Shown here: positions 42,701 through 50,504 of the stretch, piece by piece
Layout of the letters: each line of letters begins with the position of its first letter
How positions within the stretch are numbered: the stretch's first letter is position 1
Source of the DNA: Callaeas wilsoni
Lineage: Eukaryota > Chordata > Aves > Passeriformes > Callaeidae
DNA: 64,000 bases
NCBI GenBank assembly: GCA_013398955.1
Contig: VWPU01005001.1
Location: 62,001 to 126,000, forward strand
Reading direction: 5' to 3'
Program-made: the position numbers and the translations under genes
Notes under the pieces: model-generated
Databases searched by the model: none
Seen by the model: only the letters and a program-made list of their open reading frames with translations
What the model was told of the DNA's origin: nothing

Positions 42701-45335
42701 TAATCCCGTGGTGGCCAGAACCAGGACAAACGGGCACAACAAATCTATTACACTTCAGAAGTGTCCATGAAAATCAATATCCACTAATTAATTTTCTGAC
42801 CGAAAAAGAGCAGTTCTAAAAATCACGGGAAATGGCCAATTTCACAACTTTCTACGAAAAGTTCATGAAATCAGAGTGTTCCAAGCTCTGTAACCAGGAA
42901 AAAAACCCACAACCTGGTCTCCTAAAGTGCATGTGCCCCCACTAATCTTTCTGGCTCATGCTCTGCACTCTGATCAGGCAAGATTCAGCAGAACCATGGC
43001 TAACCTGAGCCACCAGCCAAGTTATCCAAGTCAACGAAATGGAAAATTTACTGCCAAATGCAAAATTTTGCATCAACTTACTCCTTTGCTTTCTCTCACT
43101 GGAAAGATAGTTTAGACCACTTTACCCAGCTGCTGAATTTCACAAAACTAGCAGAATCTTAAACCATCCCACAGATTCTCTCCTTCTTCCAAAGATTGTT
43201 GAAACTAGCCATGACTAGGCTCATCCTTCCACAAGGAAAGCACAACATCATTATACAACCTTTATTTCCCTAACAAATTCTACAGGGAGGAGAAAAAAAA
43301 GAAGTAGACACTTTTTTTTCCTACCTAATCCAGCTGTACTATGAAAAGAGTATAGAGTTAGAAAGCTTATGCAGTCCACTCAGGACTTCTATCAAGGTAA
43401 GAACAAGCCAGCCAGCCAAGTTTTCTTAAACTCTAACCAGTAATTCACCAGAGTGGACTAGAATGATCCTAGTGCAAGTATTTTGCCTGAAACTGCTGGA
43501 TCTGGAAACACATTCATTAAGCACTAAACACAGACGTAACTACAGTATTTTCAGCTACTGTGTGAGCCTCAGAAAATAGGCAACGCTACAGCTGCACTCT
43601 CTGAAGAGGAACACAAACCCACTGCTACACTGGCACACCACACATACTAAAGTTTTATAAGAAACACAGTGGCTCTCTTCATCAGAAAAAGGAAAAAAGA
43701 AAAAAAGGAGAAAATACCTTTGATACCAAACTCTAACAGAGCTCTTGCAAAGGAAGCTGTGAATCAAGGCTCTCCTCTGAATGTCTCTCACAGTCCTGAG
43801 GAAAGCAGCAGATTCTTAAGGCTTAGCAGACAAGTAGACCTTGAGACTGCCCATTAGATGGTTGCATTCTTCACTACAGCCATGTAAGACAGACCTCTTG
43901 GGGGGAAAGGATGGTGGGGGAGCAGGAATGCTAGGGCTAAGAGGAAAGGGAATGAGAAGGAATATAACTGTATCCTAGGTAGGGCTGCAGACAAATGTTT
44001 TATACAAGTTTGAGTGTCTACTGATAAAAAATTGAACTAGTTATAAACGTGTACCATCAAAAGAGAATTTAGTTTCCAGCTGGATAAAGATACCTTCAGG
44101 GCTTCTGACAACTTACGCACATTACAAAAATTCTTCAGCTTTAACACTAGGATTTTGCCAGAACACTACCATCGAACTAACAGTTTGACTACACCACAAG
44201 AGAAACTTAATCATCTGTATACTCCATGTGCACCTCAGCGTCCTGAAGTCTCTACTGACTACCTTTGTGCAGCTTTCCACCCAGTGGACATGTATTTTTC
44301 ATCTACAATTCCCAAGCACTGACTTCTCCTACAGTACCCTGGAAGTTCCCATTATATCTCTGGGGTCTTCTCTGAGGTCTGTATCTCTGCAACACCTACT
44401 TTGTCAAGGTTCTAATTCTTTACTAAATCAGAAGCTAGCTCTATCTACCCAAACCCTCTACATAAGGAGGTGGTAGCAATCTGAATTTGTTTGATCCACG
44501 GCCATCCACACCAACGATTCTACGAGTCTTCAGTAAAGTTTCCAAACACCACCCAGTTACCGGTGAACTTGAACATGCTCCTTTGCTGCTGCTGATACAA
44601 AACACCGTGGATTATTATAAATCCTGTATGTGGTTTTCTTTGATCGCTTTAGCGAGTTACCTTGCTCCCTCCCACAAAAGCTTAAGTGGAGTCGTCCGGA
44701 GCCGCTGTCATTGGCTCCGACCGCAAAATTCTTCTTCAATCACACCTAAGGTTTAGTGGGAGGCAGCCTTAACTACCGGCTCGACCAAGTTTGGGAACTG
44801 GAGCCGCCTCCTACCCCGCAGCGCCCGGAGTCAGGCACAGGGTCTGGAACAACCCGGCTGCGCTCCCACTGTCAGGCCCCCCCCGCACGAAGGATTTACT
44901 CGACTCCTCCACTTCCAGGCCGAGTCCCCTCGGGTTAATGCAGGCCTGCGGGGGCGATCGGGGCAGCCCAAGTGGAGGAAGAAGAATGAGGGCTGGAGGC
45001 GTCCAGGGACATCGCCGGCCCCCGCCCGGCGCCTCCCGCCGGCCCCGGGACCCTCCAACAAGTGTCCAAGCGCAGAGAGGGGGCAGCGCCCCGCCGGGGC
45101 CGAGCCCCGGGCACAGCGAGCGCGGCCCGACCGCCTCCCTTCCCCGCCGGGGCCTCGGCGCTCCGGGCCGCAGCCGCAGCCGCCCCCGTTCCCCGCGCGG
45201 CAGGAAGCGGCAGCTGCAGCCCCCGGGGCCGCCCGGGTCGGGCCTTCCTCCTCCCGCCCTCCTCACCTTCTGGATGGCGGCCGGCGTGATCTCGCCCTTG
45301 CCCCGCTGCCTCGGGGCCGCGAACGCCACCGACAT
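3769..45335 (-). CDS. SS18: SS18, BAF chromatin-remodelling complex subunit (11 coding exons, 418 aa)
   Basis: The spliced reading frame joins eleven exons of 69, 77, 85, 154, 222, 168, 105, 93, 123, 134 and 27 nt. Together they give 1257 nt, or 418 residues plus a stop, the length of the long vertebrate isoform. Every intron is GT...AG. The protein starts MSVAFAAPRQRGKGEITPAA and ends GYDQGQYGNYQQ. Residues 1 to about 80 form the SNH domain (LIQCIMDYQNKGKTSEC, YQQMLHTNLVYLATIADSNQ), known to bind the BRG1/BRM ATPases. Residues of about 80-260 are rich in Met, Pro, Gly, Asn and Gln. The rest is the QPGY activation domain, low-complexity and Tyr-rich, with repeats such as YPGQQGYPGQQQGYG. Known role: nuclear BAF-complex subunit and transcriptional coactivator without its own DNA-binding domain. 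Fusion to SSX genes drives human synovial sarcoma. Nothing in the coding sequence looks damaged, so the gene is probably functional. Confidence 0.97.
3796..5929 (-). other. SS18 intron 10
   Basis: 2134 bp, phase 0, donor GTATTC, acceptor T-rich followed by AG. It is equivalent to the human intron where SS18-SSX translocations break. It holds the unidentified open frame at 4231-4542 (entered separately). The rest is AT-rich with no repeat family recognised. Confidence 0.85.
4231..4542 (-). pseudogene. unidentified open frame inside SS18 intron 10
   Basis: An open frame of about 103 codons runs from after a TAA at 4543-4545 to a TGA at 4231-4233. The first ATG in frame is at 4506. The predicted peptide has an ordinary globular composition (HVHFLAQYFFLQALNPMVKD, ELVALMLLALP, DILSKEIENINKGGNSVYQI) with amphipathic helix-like stretches. 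That is unusual for chance translation in AT-rich intronic DNA. I do not recognise the family. It is on the same strand as SS18 but is not part of the SS18 protein. It could be a retrocopy fragment of a cellular gene, a domesticated repeat fragment, or chance. No clear acceptor and donor pair frames it. Confidence 0.3.
5930..6063 (-). CDS. SS18: SS18 exon 10, QPGY domain
   Basis: 134 nt, entering in phase 1 and leaving in phase 0. It completes a split glycine codon (G|GC) and encodes PSQSGPGPQYPNYPQGQGQQ through RPYGYDQ. The donor is CAG|GTATTC. The acceptor is CCCCAG; a long T-rich tract (plus-strand A-rich, 6080-6101) lies about 17 nt upstream of the AG. This is the last SS18 exon kept in synovial-sarcoma fusions. 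Confidence 0.97.
6064..8691 (-). other. SS18 intron 9
   Basis: 2628 bp, phase 1, donor GTAAGA. An uninterrupted pyrimidine tract broken by single bases lies at 6080-6101 next to the acceptor. No exon or repeat family was recognised in the remainder. Antisense open frames up to 121 codons (such as 7554-7919) show no recognisable domain. Confidence 0.8.
8692..8814 (-). CDS. SS18: SS18 exon 9, QPGY domain
   Basis: 123 nt, phase 1 on both sides, so it can be skipped without a frameshift. It encodes NSQYGQQQDAYQGPPQQQGY followed by the tandem-like PPQQQQYPGQQGYPGQQQGY. Glycine codons are split at both junctions (G|GA entering, G|GC leaving). The donor GTAAGA is strong. The repeated YPGQQ units are typical of the prion-like activation domain. 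Confidence 0.97.
8815..9538 (-). other. SS18 intron 8
   Basis: 724 bp, phase 1, donor GTATCT, acceptor TTACAG. It contains the CA-rich and C-rich stretches just after the donor (entered separately) and AT-rich sequence elsewhere. No repeat family was recognised. Confidence 0.85.
9482..9523 (-). promoter_or_regulatory. CA-rich and C-rich intronic element downstream of exon 8
   Basis: On the minus strand the first 15 nt of intron 8 are followed by a CA-rich run (CACACACATACGCACATACA), then by a pyrimidine/C-rich run (9482-9502, plus strand GAGGGTGGGGGAGG). CA-rich RNA is a known binding class for hnRNP L, and C-rich RNA for PCBP/PTB-type proteins. Placement behind the weak donor of an exon known to be alternative in mammals suggests a splicing control element. 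The function is inferred. Confidence 0.35.
9539..9631 (-). CDS. SS18: SS18 exon 8, alternative cassette exon (31 codons)
   Basis: 93 nt, phase 1 on both sides. It encodes HNDYGYQQPSYPEQGYDRPY and EDSSQHYYEG. Skipping it would turn the 418-residue protein into a 387-residue form, matching the two isoforms known in mammals. Donor GAG|GTATCT departs from consensus at positions +4 to +6, as expected for a regulated exon. The acceptor is GATGTAG|GT. Both boundaries split glycine codons. Confidence 0.96.
9632..11782 (-). other. SS18 intron 7
   Basis: 2151 bp, phase 1, donor GTAATC. AT-rich sequence with A-runs. I saw no repeat family, RNA gene or further exon. Confidence 0.8.
11783..11887 (-). CDS. 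SS18: SS18 exon 7, start of QPGY domain
   Basis: 105 nt, phase 1 on both sides. It encodes PPQQYSGQEDYYGDQYSHGG and QGPPEGMNQQYYPD, with glycine codons split at each edge. The acceptor is TTTTTCAG|GC and the donor is ATG|GTAATC. Tyrosine content rises sharply from this exon on, marking the transition from the Met/Gln-rich linker to the activation domain. Confidence 0.97.
11888..12599 (-). other. SS18 intron 6
   Basis: 712 bp, phase 1, donor GTAGGA, acceptor TTTTTCAG. AT-rich; nothing else recognised. Confidence 0.85.
12600..12767 (-). CDS. SS18: SS18 exon 6, Met/Gln-rich linker
   Basis: 168 nt, phase 1 on both sides. It encodes PMMHQQPPSQQYNMPQAGGQ, HYQGQQPPMGMMGQVNQGNH and MMGQRQIPPYRPPQQ. 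The acceptor is CTTTTACAG|GT and the donor is AAG|GTAGGA. The region is low-complexity and predicted disordered. No insertion or stop interrupts it. Confidence 0.97.
12768..21607 (-). other. SS18 intron 5
   Basis: 8840 bp, phase 1, donor GTAAGT. It contains a CR1 LINE fragment at 14980-15766 in the antisense direction to the gene. The rest is AT-rich, with no other repeat, exon or RNA gene recognised. Confidence 0.8.
14980..15766 (+). mobile_element. CR1 LINE 3' fragment, antisense in SS18 intron 5
   Basis: About 790 bp follow the familiar CR1 3' portion in order. It has the AAGTTCAACAA...AAGTGCAAGGTGCAGCACCTGG block, the GTGAGACCCCACCTGGAGTG block, the GACAAGGGGCAATGGTTTTA block, the GATGCCCCATCCCTGGATGT block, and the end GTCCCTTCCAACCCAAACCA followed by TGATTCTATAAT. 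It is 5'-truncated, as is usual for CR1. Frames are broken by many substitutions and indels, so it is inactive. Confidence 0.93.
21608..21829 (-). CDS. SS18: SS18 exon 5, Met/Asn/Gln-rich linker
   Basis: 222 nt, phase 1 on both sides and the largest coding exon. It encodes PNHMPMQGPGPNQLNMTNSS, MNMPSSSHGSMGGYNHSVPS and on to SYGPRPNMNMQPNQ. The acceptor is TTCTGAAG|GA and the donor is AAG|GTAAGT. Glycine codons are split at both edges. The composition is low-complexity and disordered. Confidence 0.97.
22336..22430 (-). mobile_element. CR1 LINE 3' tail
   Basis: On the plus strand it reads CAGAATCATAGAAACATTTT, then GGTTGGAAAAGACCACTAAG, the reverse complement of a CR1 3' terminus (GTGGTCTTTTCCAACC...TTTCTATGATTCTG). 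It is of the same subtype as the CR1 ending at 62370. Only the extreme 3' end is present. Confidence 0.8.
25124..25495 (-). mobile_element. solo LTR B, avian endogenous retrovirus
   Basis: 372 bp flanked by a perfect 5-bp duplication acctg (25119-25123 and 25496-25500). Plus-strand left end TATTGTGGTTTAG aligns base for base with the reversed right end of LTR A (TGTCGTGGTTTAG), with changes consistent with CpG decay. The right end is GGAACTAGGACA. Shared core: GGAAACAGCAATGAAATAAG and CCTCCTGGCTACTGCAAAAA. It lies in the sense direction of SS18 and carries AGTAAA, a weak variant polyadenylation hexamer. No internal retroviral genes are present. Confidence 0.9.
27282..27334. repeat. A-rich simple repeat with an ambiguous base
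   Basis: Runs of A separated by GC, with one N at 27323. It marks homopolymer sequencing uncertainty, so the true length is probably variable. It has no coding meaning. Confidence 0.9.
28188..28341 (-). CDS. SS18: SS18 exon 4
   Basis: 154 nt, entering in phase 0 and leaving in phase 1. It encodes PPTQNMPMGPGGMSQSGPPP, PPRSHNMSSDGMVGGGPPAP and HMQNQMNGQMP, then the first base of a glycine codon. The acceptor is TCCTTTCAG|CC and the donor is CTG|GTAAGT. It begins the disordered linker after the SNH domain and contains a five-proline run. Confidence 0.97.
30470..31890 (+). mobile_element. ancient, highly diverged CR1-type LINE copy
   Basis: Several collinear traces of a CR1/L3-like element are visible. 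Near 30810-30880 one frame still reads IYKKSSRTNSKNYGSVSLVL then GKMMK, matching the reverse-transcriptase pattern (FKKG...NYRPVSL...GKIME). Near 31230 TGTGGATAAATACATGGCAA corresponds to the 'VDKCKVM'-type block. Near 31690 AAGAGGATATGACAGAAATA matches the 'RGDMIE' block. Near 31830 GACACCCCATAAA matches the 'GHPMK' block. Order and spacing fit one element. Divergence is much higher than in the other CR1 copies here. Boundaries are approximate. Confidence 0.65.
35262..35749 (+). mobile_element. solo LTR D, second avian ERV LTR type
   Basis: About 488 bp. The start TCTCCTGATTTC corresponds to the avian LTR start TGTCCTGGTTTC, followed by the typical GGGTAGAGTTGATTTTCTTC and CCCAGTAGCTAGTGCAGTGC blocks. 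The 3' part has ATTAAGCTGTTCTTATCTCA, CTTAGCTGCCAGCTGGGGTT and AAACC, the usual R/U5 end. Its interior differs from LTRs A-C although the ends are alike. No exact target duplication could be assigned and the right end is decayed, so it is an older insertion. It is antisense to SS18. Confidence 0.82.
40364..40448 (-). CDS. SS18: SS18 exon 3, second half of SNH domain
   Basis: 85 nt, entering in phase 2 and leaving in phase 0. It completes a split Gln codon (CA|A) and encodes YQQMLHTNLVYLATIADSNQ and NMQSLLPA. The donor is GCA|GTAAGT and the acceptor ends TTGATAG. The HTNLVYLATIAD helix is part of the conserved contact surface for the BAF ATPase. Confidence 0.97.
40449..41708 (-). other. SS18 intron 2
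   Basis: 1260 bp, phase 2, donor GTAAGA. AT-rich with no repeat family or additional exon recognised. Confidence 0.85.
41709..41785 (-). CDS. SS18: SS18 exon 2, core of SNH domain
   Basis: 77 nt, entering in phase 0 and leaving in phase 2. It encodes MLDENNHLIQCIMDYQNKGK and TSECS plus the first two bases of a Gln codon. The acceptor is ATTATTTCAG|AT and the donor is TCA|GTAAGA. This is the most conserved stretch of the SS18 family, shared with SS18L1 (CREST). Confidence 0.97.
41786..45266 (-). other. SS18 intron 1
   Basis: 3481 bp, phase 0, donor GTGAGG. Its 5' part, above about 44790, is inside the CpG island. It carries solo LTR C (42326-42728). The remainder is AT-rich. Confidence 0.85.
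42326..42728 (-). mobile_element. solo LTR C, avian endogenous retrovirus
   Basis: 403 bp of the same family as LTRs A and B. The left end TGATACGGTTAAGG corresponds to reversed TGTCGTGGTTTAGG, and the right end is GAACCAGGACA. Flanking 5-mers aatgg (42321-42325) and aacgg (42729-42733) form a target duplication with one transition. It keeps the CCATCCTCAGAAAATGAAGT segment that LTR B has lost (compare CATTTTCTGGGAACCC on the other strand of LTR A). It is sense to SS18 and has no internal viral genes. Confidence 0.88.
45267..45335 (-). CDS. SS18: SS18 exon 1, first coding exon
   Basis: 69 nt coding for MSVAFAAPRQRGKGEITPAA IQK, ending on a whole codon with donor AAG|GTGAGG. The start ATG at 45335-45333 has G at -3 (CAGAC-ATG-T), a fair initiation context, and it matches the conserved N-terminus of the SS18 family. 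The frame is open upstream as well, with ATGs in frame at 45491, 45485 and 45662, but those would add unconserved Pro/Gly/Arg-rich sequence. The conserved start is preferred. Confidence 0.96.
45274..45283 (+). promoter_or_regulatory. YY1-like site in exon 1
   Basis: ATGGCGGCC within exon 1 (GGCCGCCATC in the gene sense) resembles the YY1 core. YY1 sites just downstream of the start site are common in CpG-island promoters. The overlap with the codons for AAI could be coincidental. Confidence 0.3.
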
Positions 45336-45365
45336 GTCTGGCGGCTGTCGGGAGGCTCCGCGTCC

Positions 45366-45379
45366 GCCCCCGCCCCCGC
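45366..45379. promoter_or_regulatory. GC box (SP1-like), proximal
   Basis: Tandem CCGCCCCCGCCCCCG on the plus strand, about 30-45 bp before the start codon in gene direction. It is probably in the 5' UTR or core promoter. Confidence 0.4.
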
Positions 45380-45450
45380 TGCCGCCCGTTCGCGCGCGCA
45401 CCCCGCGGGCCCAGCAGTGGCGGCGATCCGGGAAGAACGCGGCGCGCGGG

Positions 45451-45461
45451 GGGGGCGGGGG
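45451..45461 (+). promoter_or_regulatory. GC box (SP1-like), distal
   Basis: GGGGGCGGGGG in a G-run next to CGCGCGCC. A consensus SP1/KLF-type site about 120 bp upstream of the SS18 start codon. Confidence 0.4.
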
Positions 45462-45729
45462 CGCGCGCCCAGTGGGACGGTCCATCCCCATCCCGCCGGG
45501 GGTAGGCGTTAAGGAGGACCGGCGGCTCCTCCCTGCTTTTCCCCCTGGCAAGGGGGAGCCTCGATGAGACCGTGGCCGCCCCGCATGGTCCGGCCAGTAC
45601 AACTGGACCGGGAGCCGACGCTGAGCCCCTTCGAAAGTGATCCCCCCACACCGCCTCGTCACGCGCCTTTCGTGGCTACCCCCTTTTCCTCCGCCGCGTT
45701 GGTACGTTCCCGCCCGACGCGCCTCATAG

Positions 45730-45739
45730 CCGGGAAGTG
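45730..45739 (+). promoter_or_regulatory. ETS-like site
   Basis: CCGGGAAGTG is one base from the CCGGAAGTG consensus of ETS factors frequent in CpG-island promoters. Only motif similarity supports it. Confidence 0.3.
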
Positions 45740-46017
45740 GTACGGCCGGCTGGGGGGGGTGACAGCGCTGTGGTGCGCACGTTGCAGAGGATACGGTCGG
45801 GCTGTGCCGGGCTGCACTCTACTCCCCCCTCTGCCCAGCGCCGCAGTTGGTTGCACCCGGGCAGCCCGCTGTGGCGGCAGCGCGTGGTGGGGGCGAGGCA
45901 GACGCTGGAGGGAGGCGCTGGGTGCTGGAGAGGGAGCTGCGTTGGAGCTGGGGCATCTCTCGTGAGGCGAGACTGCGGGAGCTGGCCCTGTTAGTCTAGA
46001 AAACAGACGATTCATTA

Positions 46018-46205
46018 ATGCATATAGACATCTCAAAGGCGGGTGCCAAGAGAGTGGTACCCAGCGACAGGACAAGGAGCAATGACCATAAACTAAAACA
46101 CAAGTTTGCACTTCAAGATGAGAAAGGATTTGTTTACATGAGTGTGGCAGAGCACTGGAACAGGCTGCCCAGGGGCGTGGGGCGGCTTTCCCCGATAAGC
46201 TGGGC
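46018..46205 (+). mobile_element. CR1 LINE fragment upstream of SS18
   Basis: It follows the CR1 3' block in order: TCTCAAAGGCGGGTGCCAAG, then ACCCAGCGACAGGACAAGGA, then GCACTGGAACAGGCTGCCCA. The fragment is about 190 bp, truncated at both ends and immediately outside the CpG island. Confidence 0.85.
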
Positions 46206-49200
46206 GGCTGCAACATTAAATATAAATTACAGACTCTGGAAGTGCTGAGACCAGCCTTGGTTTGTTTCAGTGCAGCCGCTGGAGGGAATCTCGGTGTCTC
46301 CAAACAGCCTCATGAGCAAGTTTGCAAAGTCTAAGACAAGTTTTGGAAGAATGAAGAGTTGCAACGGGTAATTGGTACAGGGACATTGAAGGTCCCCAAC
46401 CAAAGCATTTTAAACCTGCTTTTTCCTGGGCACATCCGTTGCTCAGCCTGTTCGCATTCCAGTGCCACGCTGCAGGCTGTGGGTACAGAATTCCTTGCCT
46501 TTTGCCAGCTGGTGGCTGCTCTTGCAGCCGGCGGAGGTGTGCGTGCTGCCGTGGCTGGCAGGACGCTGGCTACCCGGTGACAGGATACCACAGCCCACGC
46601 CACAAGACGCGAATCTGGGTCCTTACTCGGGCACTGCTTGCTCTGCTTCTCAGCTGCTGCTGGCGGAAGGCCCTGGCTCTTGCCTCCAGCCCTAGCCGGC
46701 CCTTTTGGTTACAGCACACATTTGTCAGTGGCATCCACGGCCACCCCGTGGCTGTGCAGCTGCTTCCCAGCTGGCATGCTCTCTCCTCAGACTGTATCTA
46801 GGCTGGCTCCTGTCCCCAGCCCCATGACAATTACTCTTGCTGGCTCTGCTGTCTGAGCATGTGCTGCGACTGCCCATCACCCCCTGCTTTTTTCCCTTGA
46901 CAACCAGTTCCCGGGCTGCTGGCTCCAAGCTGTTGTTGCATTCCTACAGCATCCCGCTCCCCAAGGGCTTGCCACCTGGGCCTGATGCTCTCTGTTACCA
47001 GAATGGCTCTTCTTCTGGCCTGTCTCTTCAGATTATACAGGACCCTAAGATGATGTGATGCTAATCTGGCTTGCTTTTCTCCAGGAAATATCTGTGGCTC
47101 AATGCTGGCTCTGTAGGTTATGCTAAGATGGAGCAATGCCAGCATGTCCATTACTTTGTGTTTCATCACCGTGGTCCATTTTTTCGACTATTTTGGTCCA
47201 TTTATTACTGTCTCCACACTTTATCATCATCATCCTCATCATCATCATCATCACTACTATAATGCTTGTAGGAAACCAAAAATGAAAAAGGAAGGTTTGG
47301 AGAAACAGTATTTTTCTAAAGTTGATACGCTTCATGGTGATCCATGGTTATTATTACATAGTCTTAGAGGGAACTCAGAGAGTAACTGTTGCAGTACCTG
47401 TGTGTTCAAATTGGTACTTTTTTAGTTACTACAAACACCAGCAAAGAGCCCTACGAATGAAGAATGCCTGATGGCCATGGCCAAATCAGTGTGTAATCTG
47501 AACCAACCATCTCCTACCCAGTTAGTAACAGAATTATGAAGAATTTCTTTTTTAGCATATACTTGTCTGTGGAGATCTGGTGAGGTGTCTGAAAGTGTCC
47601 CAAGGCTGCAGGCATAGCAAACTTGTTCCCACTGAACACTTGGAATGCCACAAAATATTTTTCTGTTTCCACAAGTGTGATGTCTGGATGTCATGCTCTG
47701 GTTACCCGACCACTGTGTCTAAAGTATTTTGCACCGGGTGTCTTGGTGATCGCAGTGTTTGAGAGGATGTGGGTTAGACGCCAGCCACACAAACACTGCT
47801 CTTAGGATCTGAACGTTCCATTTTGTTCTTCCACACTTTCAGGTTGGCTTTGAGTTGAGAAAAAAAAAAAAGTAGGCTTGTGGGATGCCACAGGTGAGGA
47901 ACATTAAAATGAAAGGAGTAATTTCCCATTGTATTTCCCCAAATGGTCCAAACTAAATATGGGAATTTTTTTAGTACATTCCTATTTCCATGCAAAATAC
48001 AGGAGAACAGTGTTTGGAATTCAACTGCATCAGTTTTTGGAGGGAAGCTATTGGATCATTCATTCATAGTTGTTAAAACTATCTCCTTTGCCTCATTTTG
48101 TCGGAGGATTAAATTAAATCCATTTTCTTGCCATTGGTGACATTTTTTCATTCATGTTGGACTTCATTTCATTTTGGACTTCTACATTCATAAATAGCAA
48201 CAGATCTAGAGAAACATTGAAAAAAGCGAGTCTGCAGCTCTGGTTTTTTACTATGCAAAGGGAAATTCATGTTCAAAATCAACATTTAAATAATGGCACA
48301 GATGCATACAAGCAGGGAAATAGATAGCTACAATGGAAATTTGCCACATGTCTCAGAACACATAACCACAACAGGGTGTCTCTTTTATGACTTCCTTAAT
48401 GCACTGCAATATGCCTAGATATCAAAGGACATATGGTATATTTTCCCTTTAATTGCACATTTCTTTGCTCTTGTGAGTTACTCACAACCTTAACATTATT
48501 TAATTGTAATTTAGATACATAAATCTCAGTCATCATCAAGAGTTTCAAATGCAAATATGTTACAATGAGATCTTGCTTCCACCTCTATTCCAACTTCTGT
48601 CAGTGTAGTCTTCCTTTTTTGTTGACGTGCATTTGAGTATGTAATATTTTTTGGAGAGAGAAGAATGCAGACAGAGGATGATCAGTCCTTTTCTGAAGGA
48701 CTTTTTCCGATGTTTTGAACTCATATTTCTTAGTAACAAGTTGTTTTCTGCCACTTTTATTATCTGAATTTCCACAGAGTCACGGACATTTCCATCCACA
48801 AGAATGCTGATTCATTAACATTTTCAAATGTACTTTTAAAATTAAAAAAAATTAAACATAGTATTTATGAAGCTATATATGCAAGAAAGAGGACAGCAAA
48901 GAATTTTATGGTAGTACCATTTGCTTAAAAACCTTCATGACTAAAGGTCTTGGTATAAAATTTAAGAATTATTCCTATGAGCCAGGTGTCTCTTAGACAA
49001 AGCTTTTAACATCTTTTTTGGTGAGAGCACCTAATTTTGTGCACTCACTTCAACTGACAGAAACCTACCCACTTTCTTTGCTATAGCAGGGATGATAGCT
49101 CAGGATCTACCGCTAATAGATAGGACAATGGTGAATTTGAACCTCTTTTTCAGGGTAGACTTCTTTTTTATCATGCAATTAAAAAAAAAAAAAAAAAAAG

Positions 49201-50504
49201 AGGGTGTTTATCCTGGTGTTTTGTAACATCAACTATACCATGAGGTAACAGAGCTGATCTCAAGGAAGAAGGGTCTTTCAGTAGATGAAAAAGGAAGATG
49301 GCAAAAGGAAAAAATGCCATTTTTGGTGTAGTATTTCCTTACAACTGAACTCGGTGATCTCATAACTTTTCTGGGATTTTCTACATGCCCAGTCTCTGTG
49401 TTAATTCATCTTGTGGCAAAATGAAGCTTGCACCTGAAGGTCTGCCTATGTAAATGGTTGATGTTCAAATTCTGTTTATTTAAAACCCAGTAATTTGTTA
49501 TTGAAACGCACAACAATATCCGAGTGGTTTTTAGGGTCAATTGTGCTTTTTGCTTCCTAAAAGGGATGATGCCAACAGAATAAATTTGTCTTGAATTTTT
49601 TCTGCCAGCTTCTTGACTGTTTGGGTTTTTTTTCCCCAGAATTTTGTAATTTCTTGTCTGCATTGGCTATTGTATGGAATAGTAATAAGAAGTAGCACCT
49701 GAAATGCAAGCCTATATGTTCCTGTATAAAATGAAGTACTCAAACAGCACCACATGCTACAAGGATTTTGGTGGCTATGCCATATTCCAGAGGGGCAATA
49801 ACAAACCCAGAAAAAAATCATTGGGATGCTAAATTTTTATTCTACTACCTGTCATTTTAGTCTGCAAATATAAATATTTAGAATAAAGAAGCTCACAGCA
49901 GGTTCAGCAGTTTGCACTAATGGGAGTAAGTGCAATATCTGTGGTGAGAAAATCTTTCCATGTCCTGATTTTATTCTTCAAAAGGGAATCTCCAGCTACT
50001 AGAAACATATGCTATAAATAAAAAATAGCAGAACATCTAATCTAAGCCTCCTTAGAGCTGAAAATTCCTCAAGTATTCTTAGAGGTTAATATTTTATTTT
50101 AGGGCACAGAAGCAAAGTGCTACATTTCACTAACTTCTTCAGTTTTTAAATGTTGAAAGCAAAGCAAGAAAGACAAACATGAGAAACCACTGTCAAGCCA
50201 TGCTGAAGAAAACATGGCAATGATCTTGACGATCACTGAACTTTCATATCTGTTAAAAGGCAACACATTTGCAGTAGAGTCATACTGTTCTTCTGGGGAC
50301 TCTCACTTCTGCATCATCTGCATCATCTCCAGCATCTGCCTTCTGAAGGCTCATGACCATGAAGGACAGAGGAGATGAGTGAACAACTAGAGGGCAGTAC
50401 TTCCACCTTGTCACAGTTCCAATCAACTTCCTGAGGGAATATAGAAAGTGCAAATTATGTGGAGTGCAACTTCCTTTCAGAGAGTCTGATCCCGTGAGGT
50501 AAAG
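46206..50504. other. intergenic, no gene recognised
   Basis: Moderately GC-rich to about 47.1 kb, then AT-rich. It includes an ATC microsatellite (47222-47253) and a long A-run near 49180-49199. Open frames up to 120 codons in the GC-rich part (such as 46439-46801) show no recognisable domain and lack supporting splice or retrocopy features. Confidence 0.6.
47222..47253. repeat. (ATC)n microsatellite
   Basis: About ten ATC/CTC units with one interruption (TATCATCATCATCCTCATCA onwards). It is probably length-polymorphic. Confidence 0.9.

Larger units (their letters stand above)
44790..45965. promoter_or_regulatory. CpG island promoter of SS18
   Basis: A sharp change from AT-rich sequence to dense G+C with abundant CpG, spanning SS18 exon 1 and both flanks. 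No TATA box sits at a fitting distance from the start codon, which is typical of a housekeeping promoter. GC boxes, an ETS-like site and a YY1-like site are visible (entered separately). Open frames of more than 200 codons on both strands here result from low stop-codon density rather than genes. The exact transcription start is not visible from sequence. Confidence 0.85.

Noticed and set aside
44811..45266. continuation of the SS18 exon 1 frame past its donor
   Set aside because: It is read-through into intron 1. The conserved protein leaves the frame at IQK with a consensus donor and resumes in exon 2.
44791..45567. 258-codon open frame on the plus strand across the CpG island
   Set aside because: It is antisense to SS18 exon 1 in very GC-rich DNA where stop codons are rare. 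The composition is Pro/Arg/Gly without a domain, and an equally long frame lies on the other strand.
46439..46801. 120-codon frame in the GC-rich stretch after the upstream CR1
   Set aside because: Overlapping frames of similar length occur in several phases, with no domain and no exon signals.
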